From Glebionis coronaria (lineage: Eukaryota; Streptophyta; Magnoliopsida; Asterales; Asteraceae): DNA of 64,000 bases. The position numbers and the translations under genes are program-made. The notes beneath the pieces were generated by a model. It was not told the DNA's origin. It worked only from the letters and a program-made list of their open reading frames with translations, and made no database searches. This document shows, piece by piece, positions 20,317 to 31,835 of the stretch. Location: contig CM046878.1 in NCBI GenBank assembly GCA_025667525.1, positions 404,791,275 through 404,855,274 of the forward strand, given 5' to 3'. The stretch's first letter is position 1, and each line of letters begins with the position of its first letter.

Positions 20317-21080
20317 GATGCGGGCTTCTCAACGGGGTCGTAGTTACATCCTTCCAAGAGCTGGGAGAGGACCAATGGTGTTGTGGATTTGGTTATGAGG
20401 GAAATCCACTGCAAATGGTTTCTGGCATGAGGAGGACACTCCAACATATTTTACAGGCTGGGAAAGCTGGGGATGCACTACTTCTGCATCTTTTCATTGG
20501 TTAGATATATGTTATATCCCCACATCCAATGGTGAAAATTGGGGGTTGAAGGTAAAATAAAGTAAAAAGAGCATTTTAACTACAACCCCTGACGTGTCAA
20601 CAACTATACGCGAAGGACTTGCTGCTATACCTCAAGCTTGTGGAATACAGACATTAGTTAATAGTACTAAAGCTTCTACCCAGCAGAGAGGTTAAGATTA
20701 TTGTTGATGGCGATTGGGTAGGAAGTTGCAAAGAATTTGCTTCATTTGTTGCGGGGCTGAGCGAAAGGGGCGTAGACAAGAAGTACCTCAAATGATGGAA
20801 GTAAAAGAAGATACCAAGAATAAAGAAGTGTGCGCCTTGCGGGGTGCTGCAAAAAGGGGTCATGCATCCACTATCATTGGTTAAAAAATTGCACAAATTT
20901 TGACTTCTAAAAAGAGGAAGTTACACCTCCCAGGGTTTGGTGGATGATGGTATTGTCGAACTAATTGGACCCGAAGAGGGAAAAAGGTGTGTCCAAAAAC
21001 ATGGGGCATTCAACATCTCTTTACGAGGGATGTCGAACACAGCCCTACAAAATACACCCATTGTGAGTTGGGCATGTCTT
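20317..21080. other. Junction zone between organelle insert and Tekay-1 pol
   Basis: I see no recognisable gene. A 74-codon plus-strand frame (20937-21161) overlaps the end of the minus-strand gypsy frame. The right boundary of the insert falls somewhere here. Confidence 0.35.
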
Positions 21081-21584
21081 CTAGGTTTAGAGTTGCATAT
21101 CTCGTCTCTTAGGGAGAAACAGGTTAGGAAGATGGGGCATCCTTTGACCAAGTATTTCTGAATTTTTGGTGCAAGAAATGACACTAAGTCTAGTGTTGAA
21201 TATATCGGGGTTACTATCCCCTTGTATAATCAAGGTTTCATCTCCCCAAGGCATATGAACCAGTTTTTGATCACATAAGTTAACTATATGATACTTTGCT
21301 AGCCAATCTATGCCAATGATGACATCAAAGGTACCAAGATTTACTGGAATCAGATCGATGTTAAACGAGTGATTAGAAAGGTTTAAGGTACACTCTTGAA
21401 TGATGGTGTCAACCGTCATAATTTTTCTGTCGGCTAGTTCTACAGTATAGTAGGGGTCTAAAACTGATGGAGTGATTTCCAATATTTTACTAAATTTAGT
21501 AGATATAAAGCTTCGGTCTGCCCTGGTGTCAAACAAGACAGATGCATATCGTTAGTTTAGTAAAAACGTACAAGTGATGATGTT
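21081..21584 (-). pseudogene. Tekay-1 protease region, catalytic motif mutated
   Basis: The minus-strand frame is the retropepsin-like aspartic protease of a Tekay-type gypsy element, which would process the gag-pol polyprotein. The active site reads FDTRADRSF: glycine of the usual DTGADRS is replaced by arginine (one G-to-A change). The flap/second-half motif VIIGIDWLAKYH is present. An in-frame TAA lies just upstream (about 21550, after FLLN), separating it from gag, and a frame change near 21150 moves the following KxxKYLVKGC segment to another frame. RT should follow but is absent. Confidence 0.85.
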
Positions 21585-22836
21585 GGAATCTGGATTGGCT
21601 TGGGCCTTGCCAACCATGTACGCTTGCGATGAAGTTCCCTTGTTGTCCTTCTTATGTTTGGCCATCTTGGGACAGTCGGGTCTCACGTGTCCAGGGGTTC
21701 GACATTCGTAACATACTACAGCTTTCTTTGGTCCACTGTTGCCTCCACCTGTGGGGTTTCGGTTTCCATGTTTCCCACTTTCGCTCCCACGAGCTTTGGA
21801 CTTGACTTTTTTGCTATTTCCGGGATTGTTATTGGGTCGAACCGAGGTAGCAACATTCGCTTGGCATTCACGAGCAAAATGGCCATGTTGGCCGCACTTG
21901 TAGCATCCTTGGCATTGTCCTCCGGCAACATGATGATAGTTGCACTTTGAACACTTAGGCTTGGATCCTGAGTAGTTCTTGGTGTGGGTTGTGGGAGTAG
22001 TGTCATCAACTTTCCCAACGTTTTTCCTTTTGGAAGGCTGCTGGTGCTGGCTACGAGAGCTTTCATCTGACTTTCTCTTGTTATCCATTTGCCTTTCAGA
22101 CATATTGCGGGCTCGCTTGTTAATCAGCTCAGTCGCAAATTCCATAGCACCTTCAACGGTAGTGGGTCGTGAAGCTAGCACACTGTCATGGATGTTGTCA
22201 GGGAGTCCGCTTACATACTTCTCAATCTTGTCACTCCTTTGAGGGAACATTCTGGTGCACATCAAGCTTAACTCTTGAAATCTTTGGTTGTACCAAAGGA
22301 TATCCTTGTTCTTACACTTTATATCCCACAGCTATTTCAAAATTCTTCATTTCTCCTCTAGGACAGTACTTCTCAGTCATCCTCTCTTTGAGGTTGGCCC
22401 AAGTGAGAGTATAAGCAATGTCATGTCCAAGGGTAGCGACCATAGAGTTCCACCAGGTAAGGGCGCTCTCGAGTAGTGTGCATGTGGCAAACATAACTCT
22501 GTTCTCGTCAGCACAACCGCTGATGCGGAAAACTGTCTCTAGTCTTTCAAACCATTGCATCAATTCAACAACTCCTTCTTTTCCTCGATAGTAGGAGGGT
22601 TTGCATTTCAAGAAGTCGGGGTAAGAACAACCCCTATTGGTGTTGTTTCTGCGCATGTTGAGGTTTGGATCATTGTACGCATTTGGATCTGCTCCTCTAG
22701 CTGCCATAGTTGCTGTAATGCCCTCACTTATCATTTCCCTGAGTTGTGCGGCGGTGACATTTTGAGTAGCTTCTGGAAATTCAGTATTGGCATCGTTTGA
22801 AGTGGTTGCATTATTGGGATTTGATCGTGTAATCAC
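21585..22836 (-). pseudogene. Tekay-1 gag (capsid and nucleocapsid), frameshifted
   Basis: The minus strand carries a gag frame from MVITRSNP (22836): capsid-type segments KCKPSYYRGKEGVVELMQWF, TCTLLESALTWWNSMV and KYCPRGEMKNFE, then SGLPDNIHDSVL and basic stretches. Two CCHC knuckles follow (CYKCGQHGHFARECQ and CYECRTPGHVRPDCP). A one-base frameshift near 22335 separates the capsid part (22312-22836) from the rest (21552-22265). Gag packages the element RNA in cytoplasmic particles. It reads into protease at about 21.55 kb. The element is inactive because of the frameshift, an internal stop and loss of most of pol. Confidence 0.9.
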
Positions 22837-23319
22837 CATTTGTCTATAATCATACACAAAATGATATTATTAGTTCAAACGTTAGTACCGTTTTTATATT
22901 ATTTGCACGGGGAAAATTCGTGCATTGATTTCATAACAAATTTGGATAACCTGTCAAGATCTCATAATATAATACATTGCACAGCAAATATAATAAAGAA
23001 AGTCATTACATGCTATTTCCATAAGAAATTTAACATCCATCTAGCATAACAAAATCCAAGTCATAGGCCTGTCAAGCCTTGTGCAAGGTAATGATACACA
23101 CAGTCTTTAATATATTACATCCCAAAATACATGTCCAAAAAGAAAAGATACAGTACAGGATTACATCACCAAAAGCTGAAAAGAAATAAAAGTACAAAAG
23201 TCATATACCATGACAGATAGGGTACAACCCATAGGCTGATCATGATGTACAAGAAACCTAGTACATCTATCCTACTCCTGCCTAGATGGTCTGCTAGATG
23301 AGGTTAGGTCTGGTGGGGC

Positions 23320-24117
23320 TTATGAAGCTGTAGATGCTCTCCTGGTGTTCCATAAAGTCTGAACTGTCGCTCGGGCCTCCTTGAGCATGCGGAATGCTGT
23401 CAGCAGCTGGGTCATAAATCTGTCGATGACCCCTAGAAGATAAGTCATCTCTACACTAACCCCATCGTGAGGGACGGTGGCAAGGTCGAATAAAATGGAC
23501 AAGGACTGCTCCTGAGCAGATAGAGCAGCATGGGTCTGGTGTTGGAGACTCTCTATGGTCTGGATACGCTGGTGGTGACGATAGTTCTCCTCCTAAAGCC
23601 ACTGCAATGCCTCGTAAGTCTTAGCCTGGATGCCTCGGGCTGCCTGTACCTCTCCCCTCATAGTATGATTGAGAGAGTTGATGCGCTCATGGATGGCAGT
23701 GTAGCCCAGTTGACCAGCTGTCAACAGACTGCGGAGGTCAGATATATCCCGCTCCTGGCGTGCGGCCAGTGCGGCGATCTGGGCCTGGACAGAGTCGGCA
23801 CGTCCCACCCCAGGGCCTTCCCCGATCTCAAAAGTGGAGCCGGTTATAGACTCGGGAAAATAGCCTGATGGTGAAGAGGAAGGTACAGAAGATGGTAGGT
23901 CTGGAGACACCCAGTCCTCCTTTATAGAGGTGTGGACCAGTATGGCTGATGTTGGAGCAGAAAAAGGGTCCTCAGGAAGTACAACCTCGACAGTCTGATC
24001 ATCCTCTGAGTCTAAGGCTGATAACCATCCACACTGTACTGATCGTGGAGATGATCGGGTAGCTGGAGCAGGTGCTACTACTGGTAGAAAAGTCGGAGGT
24101 GCGGTAGGCTGAGTCAT
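23320..24117 (-). pseudogene. Tekay-1 leader ORF upstream of gag
   Basis: Two minus-strand frames, 23593-24117 (174 codons, starting MTQPTAPPTF) and 23320-23502, look like one protein interrupted near 23.5-23.6 kb. It is Pro/Ser-rich and acidic at first, then helical (QAQIAALAARQERDISDLRS). It lies between the PBS and gag on the same strand. Comparable uncharacterised leader ORFs occur in related elements as I recall them; no enzymatic motif is visible and the function is unknown. Confidence 0.6.
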
Positions 24118-24469
24118 GATGCTTTGAAAATAATATTATTTTAAATTTGAAGTATATGCTTACGAAAAACGGAAAAATATTATTATTGGTTACAAGTTTT
24201 ATGAAGTATATCCCTTTTAAACAATCATCGTAATGTTTTAAGGTTATATAAATTAATATTTATATATATAATCATTTTACCAGTTTATTTAACAATCAGT
24301 ATACACTTAGTTCACATATCACATAATACCCTACGATCTATATGCTTAATTAATACGGTCCCAAAAAATCCCAAAAGATTTTATAAAGTTATAGTCCAGT
24401 TTTAAATAAAAGAAAAATCACTTTATTTTTTATTTTATTTAAAAATTTATCTGGTTCTCTATAACTAAT
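24118..24469. other. Untranslated leader of Tekay-1
   Basis: AT-rich sequence between the PBS and the leader ORF; no feature seen. Confidence 0.5.
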
Positions 24470-24481
24470 GCTCTGATACCA
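24470..24481 (-). other. Primer-binding site, initiator tRNA-Met type
   Basis: On the minus strand TGGTATCAGAGC matches the complement of the 3' end of plant initiator tRNA-Met over 12 bases. It lies five bases after the end of the 5' LTR (edge at 24487). Confidence 0.92.
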
Positions 24482-24486
24482 TTCTC

Positions 24487-27400
24487 TGTGACACCCCGGG
24501 TAGGGTCAAAATATGCAGAATTATCAACGGAGATGTCACAAGGGTGCATCGATAGCACATAGTTCATAGAACATAAGATAAGAAGTTTTTCAAAACAAAT
24601 TACATAGTTGTTATAAAAATTAATAAAAATTATCTTCAACATGACAAAAGTAGATTGTTAATGTTTCCCAAATAGAAACCCTGACGAGTCCTATAATGCA
24701 AATTACAATGATACTTGAGTCCATGAACATATCCCGTTCTAACTTTATTTCCCTGAGAAAAACATGCTTAGAGGGTGAACATAAAGTTGGTGAATTTACA
24801 GGTTTAACAATAGTTAGTTTGGACATACATTAATCATAGAAGTAAAAATGCACAAAGCATTCTTACTAAAAATTAGATTACATTTGCTATTACTCGAAAC
24901 TGAAGCTTAACCTTCCATAGTCCTCGACAGATGAGGACGTAGTGTCTTACAAAAAGACACCCAAACCCAGTTCCAACATGGTATACATCTGTTGTCCCGG
25001 CCAAGGCACAGTGAGCATGACTCACCCAGATGGGGATGGTCAATCCCTAATAGATCTATTTATAATATTCGGGCGATTTACAACAATTTAACAGTTTCTA
25101 TAATAGTCAATCATAGTCAAGTTTATACAATTTAGCTATGTCCATCTAAAATAGTTGCATGTTCCCCCCCCCCCCCCCCCCCCGTAGAGGAAAAATTTAT
25201 CAATAGGTTATATGGGGCTGTAAACTCACCTGGGAGTTGGGAATAGCTTTATAACACGAATATCCAAATAATGCTCACGCCAAAAGTTATGCCTAATCAA
25301 ATAGTATAGTCTTAATAGATAGTACAAAGAACATATGTGTATGCTTATACAGATTTTTAATCAACTTATTAATGCTATAGTATTTATCTAAATAACTGTA
25401 GTACAAGTATTAATAATATCCATTTAAACTTATATACATAAGTGTCATAGTTAAGTAAACACAAAAATGTTCTACTTAAAATATTGGTATACGTTCGCAG
25501 TTCATGTATTATAATCATCCATTTAAACTTACTATTACGTTTCATATTTATGTAAACACAAAAATGTTCTAATTAAAATATTAGTTTACGTTTGCAGTTC
25601 ATGTATTGTAATCCATTTAGACTTACTATTAAGTTTCATATTTAAGCAAACACAAAAATGTTCTACTTAAAATATTAGTTTACGTTCGTAATACATGTAT
25701 TAGTAATACCCATTTAAACTTACAATTAAGTTTTATATTTAAGTAAACATAACATGTTTCACTAATATTTGTTTACGTATTAGCATTCAATTTAGTTAAC
25801 GTTCATATAATTTTTATTTCCTAAAAGTATATGAGTTCATGTATTAGTAATACATATCCATATTGTTTATACAATTTATTTCATAAAGCAAAAATATAAA
25901 TATTTTATTTTTGAAAAATTAAATATAATATTTTATTTAACTTTAAAGTTCCCATAAATTATTTAACATTTATAAAATAATTTATCAATTATACATTAAT
26001 CCTTATGGTTTAGGTTTCAATTATGTTTTACTAAATTTAAAATCTAATTAGGGTTAGGACTTGTTAAAGTTTCAGAACATGGCAAAACTAGTCCCTCCAT
26101 ATTTTAAACAAAGTAAACTTTCGGATTTTACACATTTGGTACCTAGGGCTTGTTAAAGTTTTGGCTTATGGCAGATTTAGTCCTCCTAGTCATATCTAGG
26201 TTTTATAACTTTCATAAAATGACAAAACGGCCCCTAGGGCTTCTTTAAGTTTCGGATTATTATAAAAATGATCCTTAGGGTTATAAAATGACAAAACAAC
26301 TTTTAGAAACTTCCCAAAATGGTCCCTAGGGTTTAGTATGCCACGGATGGTATTTATTAAACCCTAGACTTTTGGATAATTACATTTTCAATCCTTGTGT
26401 TTACTAATTTATCAAAACAAGTTTCATAAGTCACGGTTTTTGTCCTTAAGTTTCATAAATTGACATTTTAGTCCAAAAGTTTATATAAGTTATATTTTAC
26501 TATCAAATATTTTATTAAATTTTTCAAAACATTAAATGGGCTCATTAAATGGGTTAAAATATCTAATGGGCCATTTAGTGGGCCTAAATACATTTTAAGT
26601 TTACTAACTTGTTAAATGGGCCTTCAAAACATTTATTGGGCTTAAATACATTTTTAAGTCCATTAGTTATTTACATGGGCCTAAGCATAATCTTAAATCC
26701 ATTAAGATACTAGGATTTATTAAATGGGCTTATTGGGTCTATTAAGTCTTGGACTAATGTTGCATGGGCTTAATTAGTCCATCAATACTACTTTTCATTT
26801 CATGTAAGCATTAATCTAGGATTTTCTTATAAGCTTATTATTAGCTTATCCGTATTTAGTTTTAAACCATAATAAAAGAATAAAACTCATAGTTTATTTT
26901 ATGTGATGTACCAAATGAGATCTAGATGTGTTACAAGGTTGCATGCAAGTCATATGCTCTAATATGAGCTTATAGCTCACGGCTATAATTAATCATAGCT
27001 TATTAAGATGAGTCAAAACTTGTTTTAAGGTTGCATGTACTTATAAGTGTCCCCAAAATAAGATCTAGCTATATACAAATCAAGAAACCAAGTCATAAGT
27101 CCGTACATACATACATATAGCCTATGGCTATAATTTTAAATCTTGGTGTTTCCAAGATGAACCTTTTAGCTAGTTTTATCTCTTGTAAATATTTATAAAA
27201 ATAAAACATGATTGTCTAAGCTTCTTGCATGTTTCTAAGGTTACCACAATTCCAAGAAAACAACATATAGCTCACGGCTATATTGTTTTCTCCCAATGTT
27301 CCCATCAGATCTATAAGCTTGTTTTATGTTTATCATGTTAAGTTAAACCCTTATCATTAGATCTAGGTCTTATATAAGCATGCATGTACATCAAAAACCC

Positions 27401-29092
27401 ATTTAAGGTCATATATAACCCACGGCTATATATGTGCACATAATCCATTTTAGTGATTTTTAGTATTCCATTTCACATGTAATAATACATATTCCATCAT
27501 TAAAAACTTAGTACATAAATCCTAAGTGTCCATTAAATCTTGCCGTGACCTTTAAGGTCATGGTCTTCATGGTTTTTAAGTTACACAAGTTTACTTTATG
27601 AGATCTATGATTATTAGTTAACCAAAATCCCAAAGAGTAAGATGTGTAACCCATGCTACAGTTAAATTCGTAAAATGGTTCATATGATTTTTAATCAAGT
27701 TAAAACATAGAGTACTAGTCATAGGTTTCTTTATTAAAAAGATTTTAACCATGACTAATGGTGCTCAAATATATGTCGTGACCTTTAAGGTCATGGTTCT
27801 TATCAAATCTTGATTTTAACAAGTTATTTACATGTGTTTATAGATGGATGATGATGCATGCAAGTAAAAATGAAGAAGCATAAGGAGTATACCTTTCTTG
27901 CTTAAAAGTTACCAAGGAAGATCTAGATGAACACGGAGATTAGAGATCTAATCTAGATGATGAAGAAAACCCTAAATATAAACCAAGCCGTTACCCTTAA
28001 GGTTCGGCTAGGGCTTGGTAGGATGATTCCAAAGATGATGATGCTACTAAATTATTAGTAGTTAAGATGGGATAAGGATCTAGTAGATTTAATGTTCAAT
28101 CTTGGATGTTTGTGGCTTATAGCCGAATGTTTTGAGAGAGAAAGGTGAGGAGAGAATGAGATTAGATTGCATGAGAGAGTGAGAGAATGTATGTGTGTGT
28201 TTTTCGGCTTAAAGAAGAAAGAGAAACCCAAGGCAAAAGGCATGATTGCCTTGGTAAGAACACTTGTGCCAAGTGTAGGCTCTTGTGTTTCCAAAGCATC
28301 TCTTCTCCTTCCACATATGCATGTGCCGTGTATAGGTAGCCAAAGGGATAGTGGGCTTTGGCTTGGGCTTATGTTGGGCTAGCACACAAAGAGTATATGG
28401 TCTTGGGCTAGTCCAAGAAGATTTAAAACATGTTTATGGTGTACATACACACATACATACACGGCTACATATAAAATATGTAGCATGTTTTCCAAATTTG
28501 ATTAAGTGTTGTGCATAAATAGTTAGTTACACATCTCATTACTTGTTCTCCTACTCTTATGTACAAGGTTTAAGTTATGTAACTTATTACAATGGAAAAA
28601 TTATTATAGAAGTATAAGTACATAATGGACAAGTTCACACACATCTTATAGAAATATAACACATTAGTGAATGTTCTTAAGATCATTAGATGAAACTTTA
28701 TTACATTAAATAAAATCATGGATTTTATAATATTCATATTTGTTAAACGTGTCATCACAATCATACCACTACGGATGCCTAAACTAGTCCTTACCAAGTG
28801 TTTCCTTTAATCTTATTATTCATCTCATCATATTACTTGTTACTTGTTTGTCACGAATTGCTACAATCAACGATTATAGTTTTATTTTTGAATGATCATA
28901 GGTTTCCCAAATCCCCGTGAACAATCTCGGTTTTACCACATAAAAGCTATACACAAACGAAAGGGTTATACTTGCCCGCGCGTTTTTAGTTAATCCGATA
29001 ATTCGTGTTTATAAATTTAAAACTTGTTTCCAATCCATCACACCGGACACGCATCAGCCTTCGATGATGATTTAAGCATCCACGTTGTCACA
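24487..29092 (-). repeat. Complete 5' LTR of Tekay-1 (about 4.6 kb)
   Basis: On the minus strand it starts TGTGACAACG (29092) and ends GGTGTCACA (24487), giving matched terminal TGTGACA/TGTCACA repeats. The inner edge is fixed by the PBS. The first 2.8 kb from 24487 match the truncated copy at 4568-7375. It is unusually long and has no coding frame of note; frames at 28055-28382 carry no motif. It holds a C20 run at 25164-25183 and palindromic sites at 26971, 27116, 27266 and 27414. Confidence 0.75.
26971..27430. repeat. Palindromic TATAGC-N5-GCTATA sites at 145-150 bp spacing
   Basis: Four sites begin at 26971, 27116, 27266 and 27414 (steps 145, 150, 148). Each has TATAGC or a variant, a five-base loop such as TCACG, then GCTATA. 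The first three are also present in the other LTR copy at 7057, 7202 and 7352. The sequence between sites is only weakly similar. Confidence 0.8.
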
Positions 29093-30375
29093 TTGTACTT
29101 AGCATCTTTGTGACTTCATGCTCTCCTCTATGCCAATTTCATGTTTTTGAAGCGCGTGAGATGCACTTGCTTGATTAATTATGAATCCTAATTCTATGGT
29201 AAGCTGCTTCTTTGTTTCTTCCTCTTTTCTCTCGTATTTTCTATTTTATTTATTTGTTGGACCACAACATTGACCAAAGAAAATAAATAAATGTGTGCCA
29301 TTTGGGCTTTTACTTGGACTGGGTCATATTCCTTTTTTCTTTCCTTTTGGGCTGAATTGATACTTCTTGATAATATTAGTGGGTTTTCCAGGCCCATCTA
29401 CTACATGTACGACTCACTTGGCCCAATAAAATTTTGATAAAGTTAAATCCGCGAATAAAAATGATCTCGTGTCTTGGCTTTTGATAAAATCTTCAATCCC
29501 GTGTTGGTTTTTGCCGGTTCTTGCGATCTTTTTGATAATCGTGTACCTACATACACGAAACAACAAAACAAGCATATGAGATACCAATTTCATAGTATTT
29601 TCTCATTTTATGTCTGTTCTATAAGGCAACTAAGATATGTGTTTTCACACGTGGTTTACTACCACGTTGACAAAGAATGACTCACCACCTGACACCTCAG
29701 CCTAAAGAAGCACAAATTTCTTCCACAATGGCGATCTGTGTGATGGGATATGATTATCTACCGTAAGATCATAACGAATTGGAAAGAGAAAGGGAAAATG
29801 CTAATCAAATGGTCAAGAATGAAGATCATCACCAACAAACCACCAACCTCAGCCTCTATCCTCAAGTATAACTACCCCCTTTATTTTCCATTATAATCAT
29901 CCATTTTTCTAGTTTAGTGTTATAATGTCAATTTAGTTTTAGAAATTGTAATTTCTTTTTCAAAAATTGTAAAAGCTATGTTTCATTTTAATAAAAGTTT
30001 TCTTTCAGTTTATTGATTATTCTTTAAATTCTGTTTTTATACTTTACTTGAAGCTTTAATTTCAGTTTCATTTAACTAAATCATTATACGAAGGAAAATG
30101 TTCATATAAGCTCAATAATATCTTTTATGGATATTTAAAGCTGGAAATTGGGAAACGACTTATCTAATTGATAAGTTTAGAAAAAAACAGGTTTAAGATT
30201 TTGATCTATTGTCGAAAGAATGATGATTAAGGACGTTATTTTACTATTACGGTCATGATTTTTGAAATAGAATTGAAAAAACCTAAGACAAATGATTCCT
30301 AGAAAAAACATAAAAAATGACATGGACCTTATTAATGCTGACTACAGCGAGATGTCCGTGTAGAAGGTCGTAGCC
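29093..30375. other. Unassigned AT-rich sequence
   Basis: No gene. It may hold the 3' non-coding part of the Tat-lineage fragment that starts at 30376, but no LTR edge or PPT was identified. Confidence 0.4.
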
Positions 30376-31259
30376 CTAAAGATAGCATTTTTTGAGATTG
30401 CTGATGTTCCACGTGCGACTTAAGTCTCGGCCGCCCAAGTCTCACAACCTGTACGCGCCGTTCCCCAAAGCATCCGTGACTTCATACGGTCCTTCCCACT
30501 TTGGGCCCAGTTTCCCTGTGTTCTCAGTGCGGCTTGCTTCGTTTGCTCGATAAACAAAATCTCCTGGCTTGAAGGATGCTGCCGATTCTCATTTTTCCTC
30601 TAAAAGATCTAAGTTAACCCTTAGTTCCTCATCGTTCGTGGTAACGTTCACTTCCGTAGTGCGTATTGTTGGCATTCCAATTTCGGTTGGTATTACCGCT
30701 TTAGTGTCGTACGCCAGTGAGAATAGGGTATCCCCGTTAGCAGTTTTGATCATTGTTCGATACAACCAAAACACATGTGGTAGCTCATCGACCCACTTGG
30801 CACTTTTTTCATCTATATGTGCCTTAATTCCTTCCCCCAGCCTTCGATTGGCATGCTCCACCAATCCATTGGTCTGCGGGTGCTTCATAGATGCAGAATG
30901 TTACGTGATATTCAACGACACGCACTAGTCTCTGAATGGATTTTCTACGAACTGTTTGTCGTTGTCAGAGATTATCTCCCCTAGCAAGCTAAAGCGGCAT
31001 ACAATATTCTCCCAGACAAACATTTTTACCTGTTTGTCCGTGATTGTTGCCACTGATTTGGCTTCGATCCATCGAGTAAAGTAGTCCATAGAGACGATTA
31101 AAAATTTAACACCTCCAGCTGTCCGCGTTTCTTTTGCTTTACCGGGGGATACCTTGGTTGGATTTGCAACTTATGCTCTGCTATCGAACGCGGTACGCCT
31201 GTCATGTCCTTTGGTTCCCAAGCGAATACATCAAGGTTTATCTTTAGCAAGTCGCACAT
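30376..31259 (-). pseudogene. Tat-lineage Ty3-gypsy pol fragment with internal deletion
   Basis: On the minus strand the fragment opens with the RT-upstream block LDVFAWEPKDMTGVP and PVKQKKRG (31259 to about 31110), then jumps directly into the integrase core (MDYFTRWIEAKS, about 31090; HPQTNGLVEHANRRLGEG near 30870) and the integrase C-terminal part (KLGPKWEGPY; RTWNISNLKKCYL-stop at 30376-30378). RT and RNase H, about 1.5 kb or more, are deleted at the junction near 31095. Several frames are needed, including a change between 30900 and 31090, so it is dead. The motifs are typical of the Tat/Ogre/Retand group. Its upstream side is cut at 31260 by a Tekay-like LTR. Confidence 0.85.
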
Positions 31260-31835
31260 TGTAACACCCCCAAATTGGCCCAGCGGAAGCCCACGAGTAT
31301 TGGGGCATGTTACGTCATGATTATCTGAGTCTTGATCCGAGAGAACGACCTCTATGCCAAATATCACAACGCAGACTCCAAATAATCATACAATCAAGTA
31401 CCTGAGAATACATGCTTAAAAGTGTCAACACAATGGTTGGTGAGTTCATAAGTTTTATTAAAATGTTTAAGACACTTTAAAAGTCTACAAAGAGAACTAC
31501 TAAAAGTAGTATCGCAAAAACGTTTAGAAATCCAGAGTTTCACAATAAAGAGACGTTACAACAAAATTCGATCATAAATCAAAGTTTAGAAAAAGCATAA
31601 CATTTACATAAAACTTCAGTTCATAGACAAGTTGTAGTTCATGCTCACAGTTCATTTCAGTTCAGTCTTACGTTCATCATTAATTTCAAATCCATGTTAA
31701 ATTCAATAGTCACGGTAAACATACATAACAGTATCATGTTCTAGGGTCATGTTAATGTCACAATCATACCAAAGCCGTATATACAAATCAGGTCAACCGA
31801 CATATAAGAATTATATCAAACAAGCATATAAGCAT
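31260..31835 (-). repeat. Tekay-2: left part of a Tekay-like LTR, interrupted
   Basis: Starts TGTAACACCCCC, a classic Tekay-type LTR edge, inside the Tat fragment. It contains a GTCAACA...GTTGGTGAGTTCATA block also seen in the other Tekay-like LTRs (about 4858 and 60003). It is cut at 31836 by element A. CACAT (31255-31259) is the expected target-site copy; its partner would lie beyond the window. Confidence 0.65.

Larger units (their letters stand above)
7376..20900. other. Nuclear insertion of mitochondrial DNA (NUMT), about 13.5 kb
   Basis: The interval holds pieces of plant mitochondrial rps4, nad7, ccmFN, cox2 and nad1, group II intron domain V structures and a plastid atpI piece, in a base composition clearly more GC-rich than the flanking retroelement. 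It interrupts a retrotransposon on both sides, so it is a nuclear copy and not the mitochondrial genome. All genes are partial. The right edge is uncertain (between about 20.32 and 21.08 kb) because the last few hundred bases have no recognisable content. Codons at expected C-to-U editing sites are in the unedited form, which points to transfer as DNA. Confidence 0.8.
4568..29092 (-). mobile_element. Tekay-1: Tekay/Del-like Ty3-gypsy element with its middle replaced by organelle DNA
   Basis: Two long direct copies of the same sequence start TGTGACACC at 4568 and 24487. Just left of the second lies an initiator tRNA-Met PBS, followed leftwards by gag and protease on the minus strand. This is the geometry of one minus-strand element with its 3' LTR on the left and 5' LTR on the right. 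The left LTR stops at 7375 and the pol frame stops near 21.08 kb; organelle-like DNA lies between. Missing parts are the rest of the left LTR, PPT, integrase, RNase H and RT. The outer flanks do not form a target-site duplication (ATATT left, TTGTA right), so rearrangement or two different elements remains possible. Confidence 0.6.

Noticed and set aside
28055..28382. 79- and 71-codon frames as host genes
   Set aside because: They overlap on opposite strands inside the Tekay-1 LTR and carry no motif.
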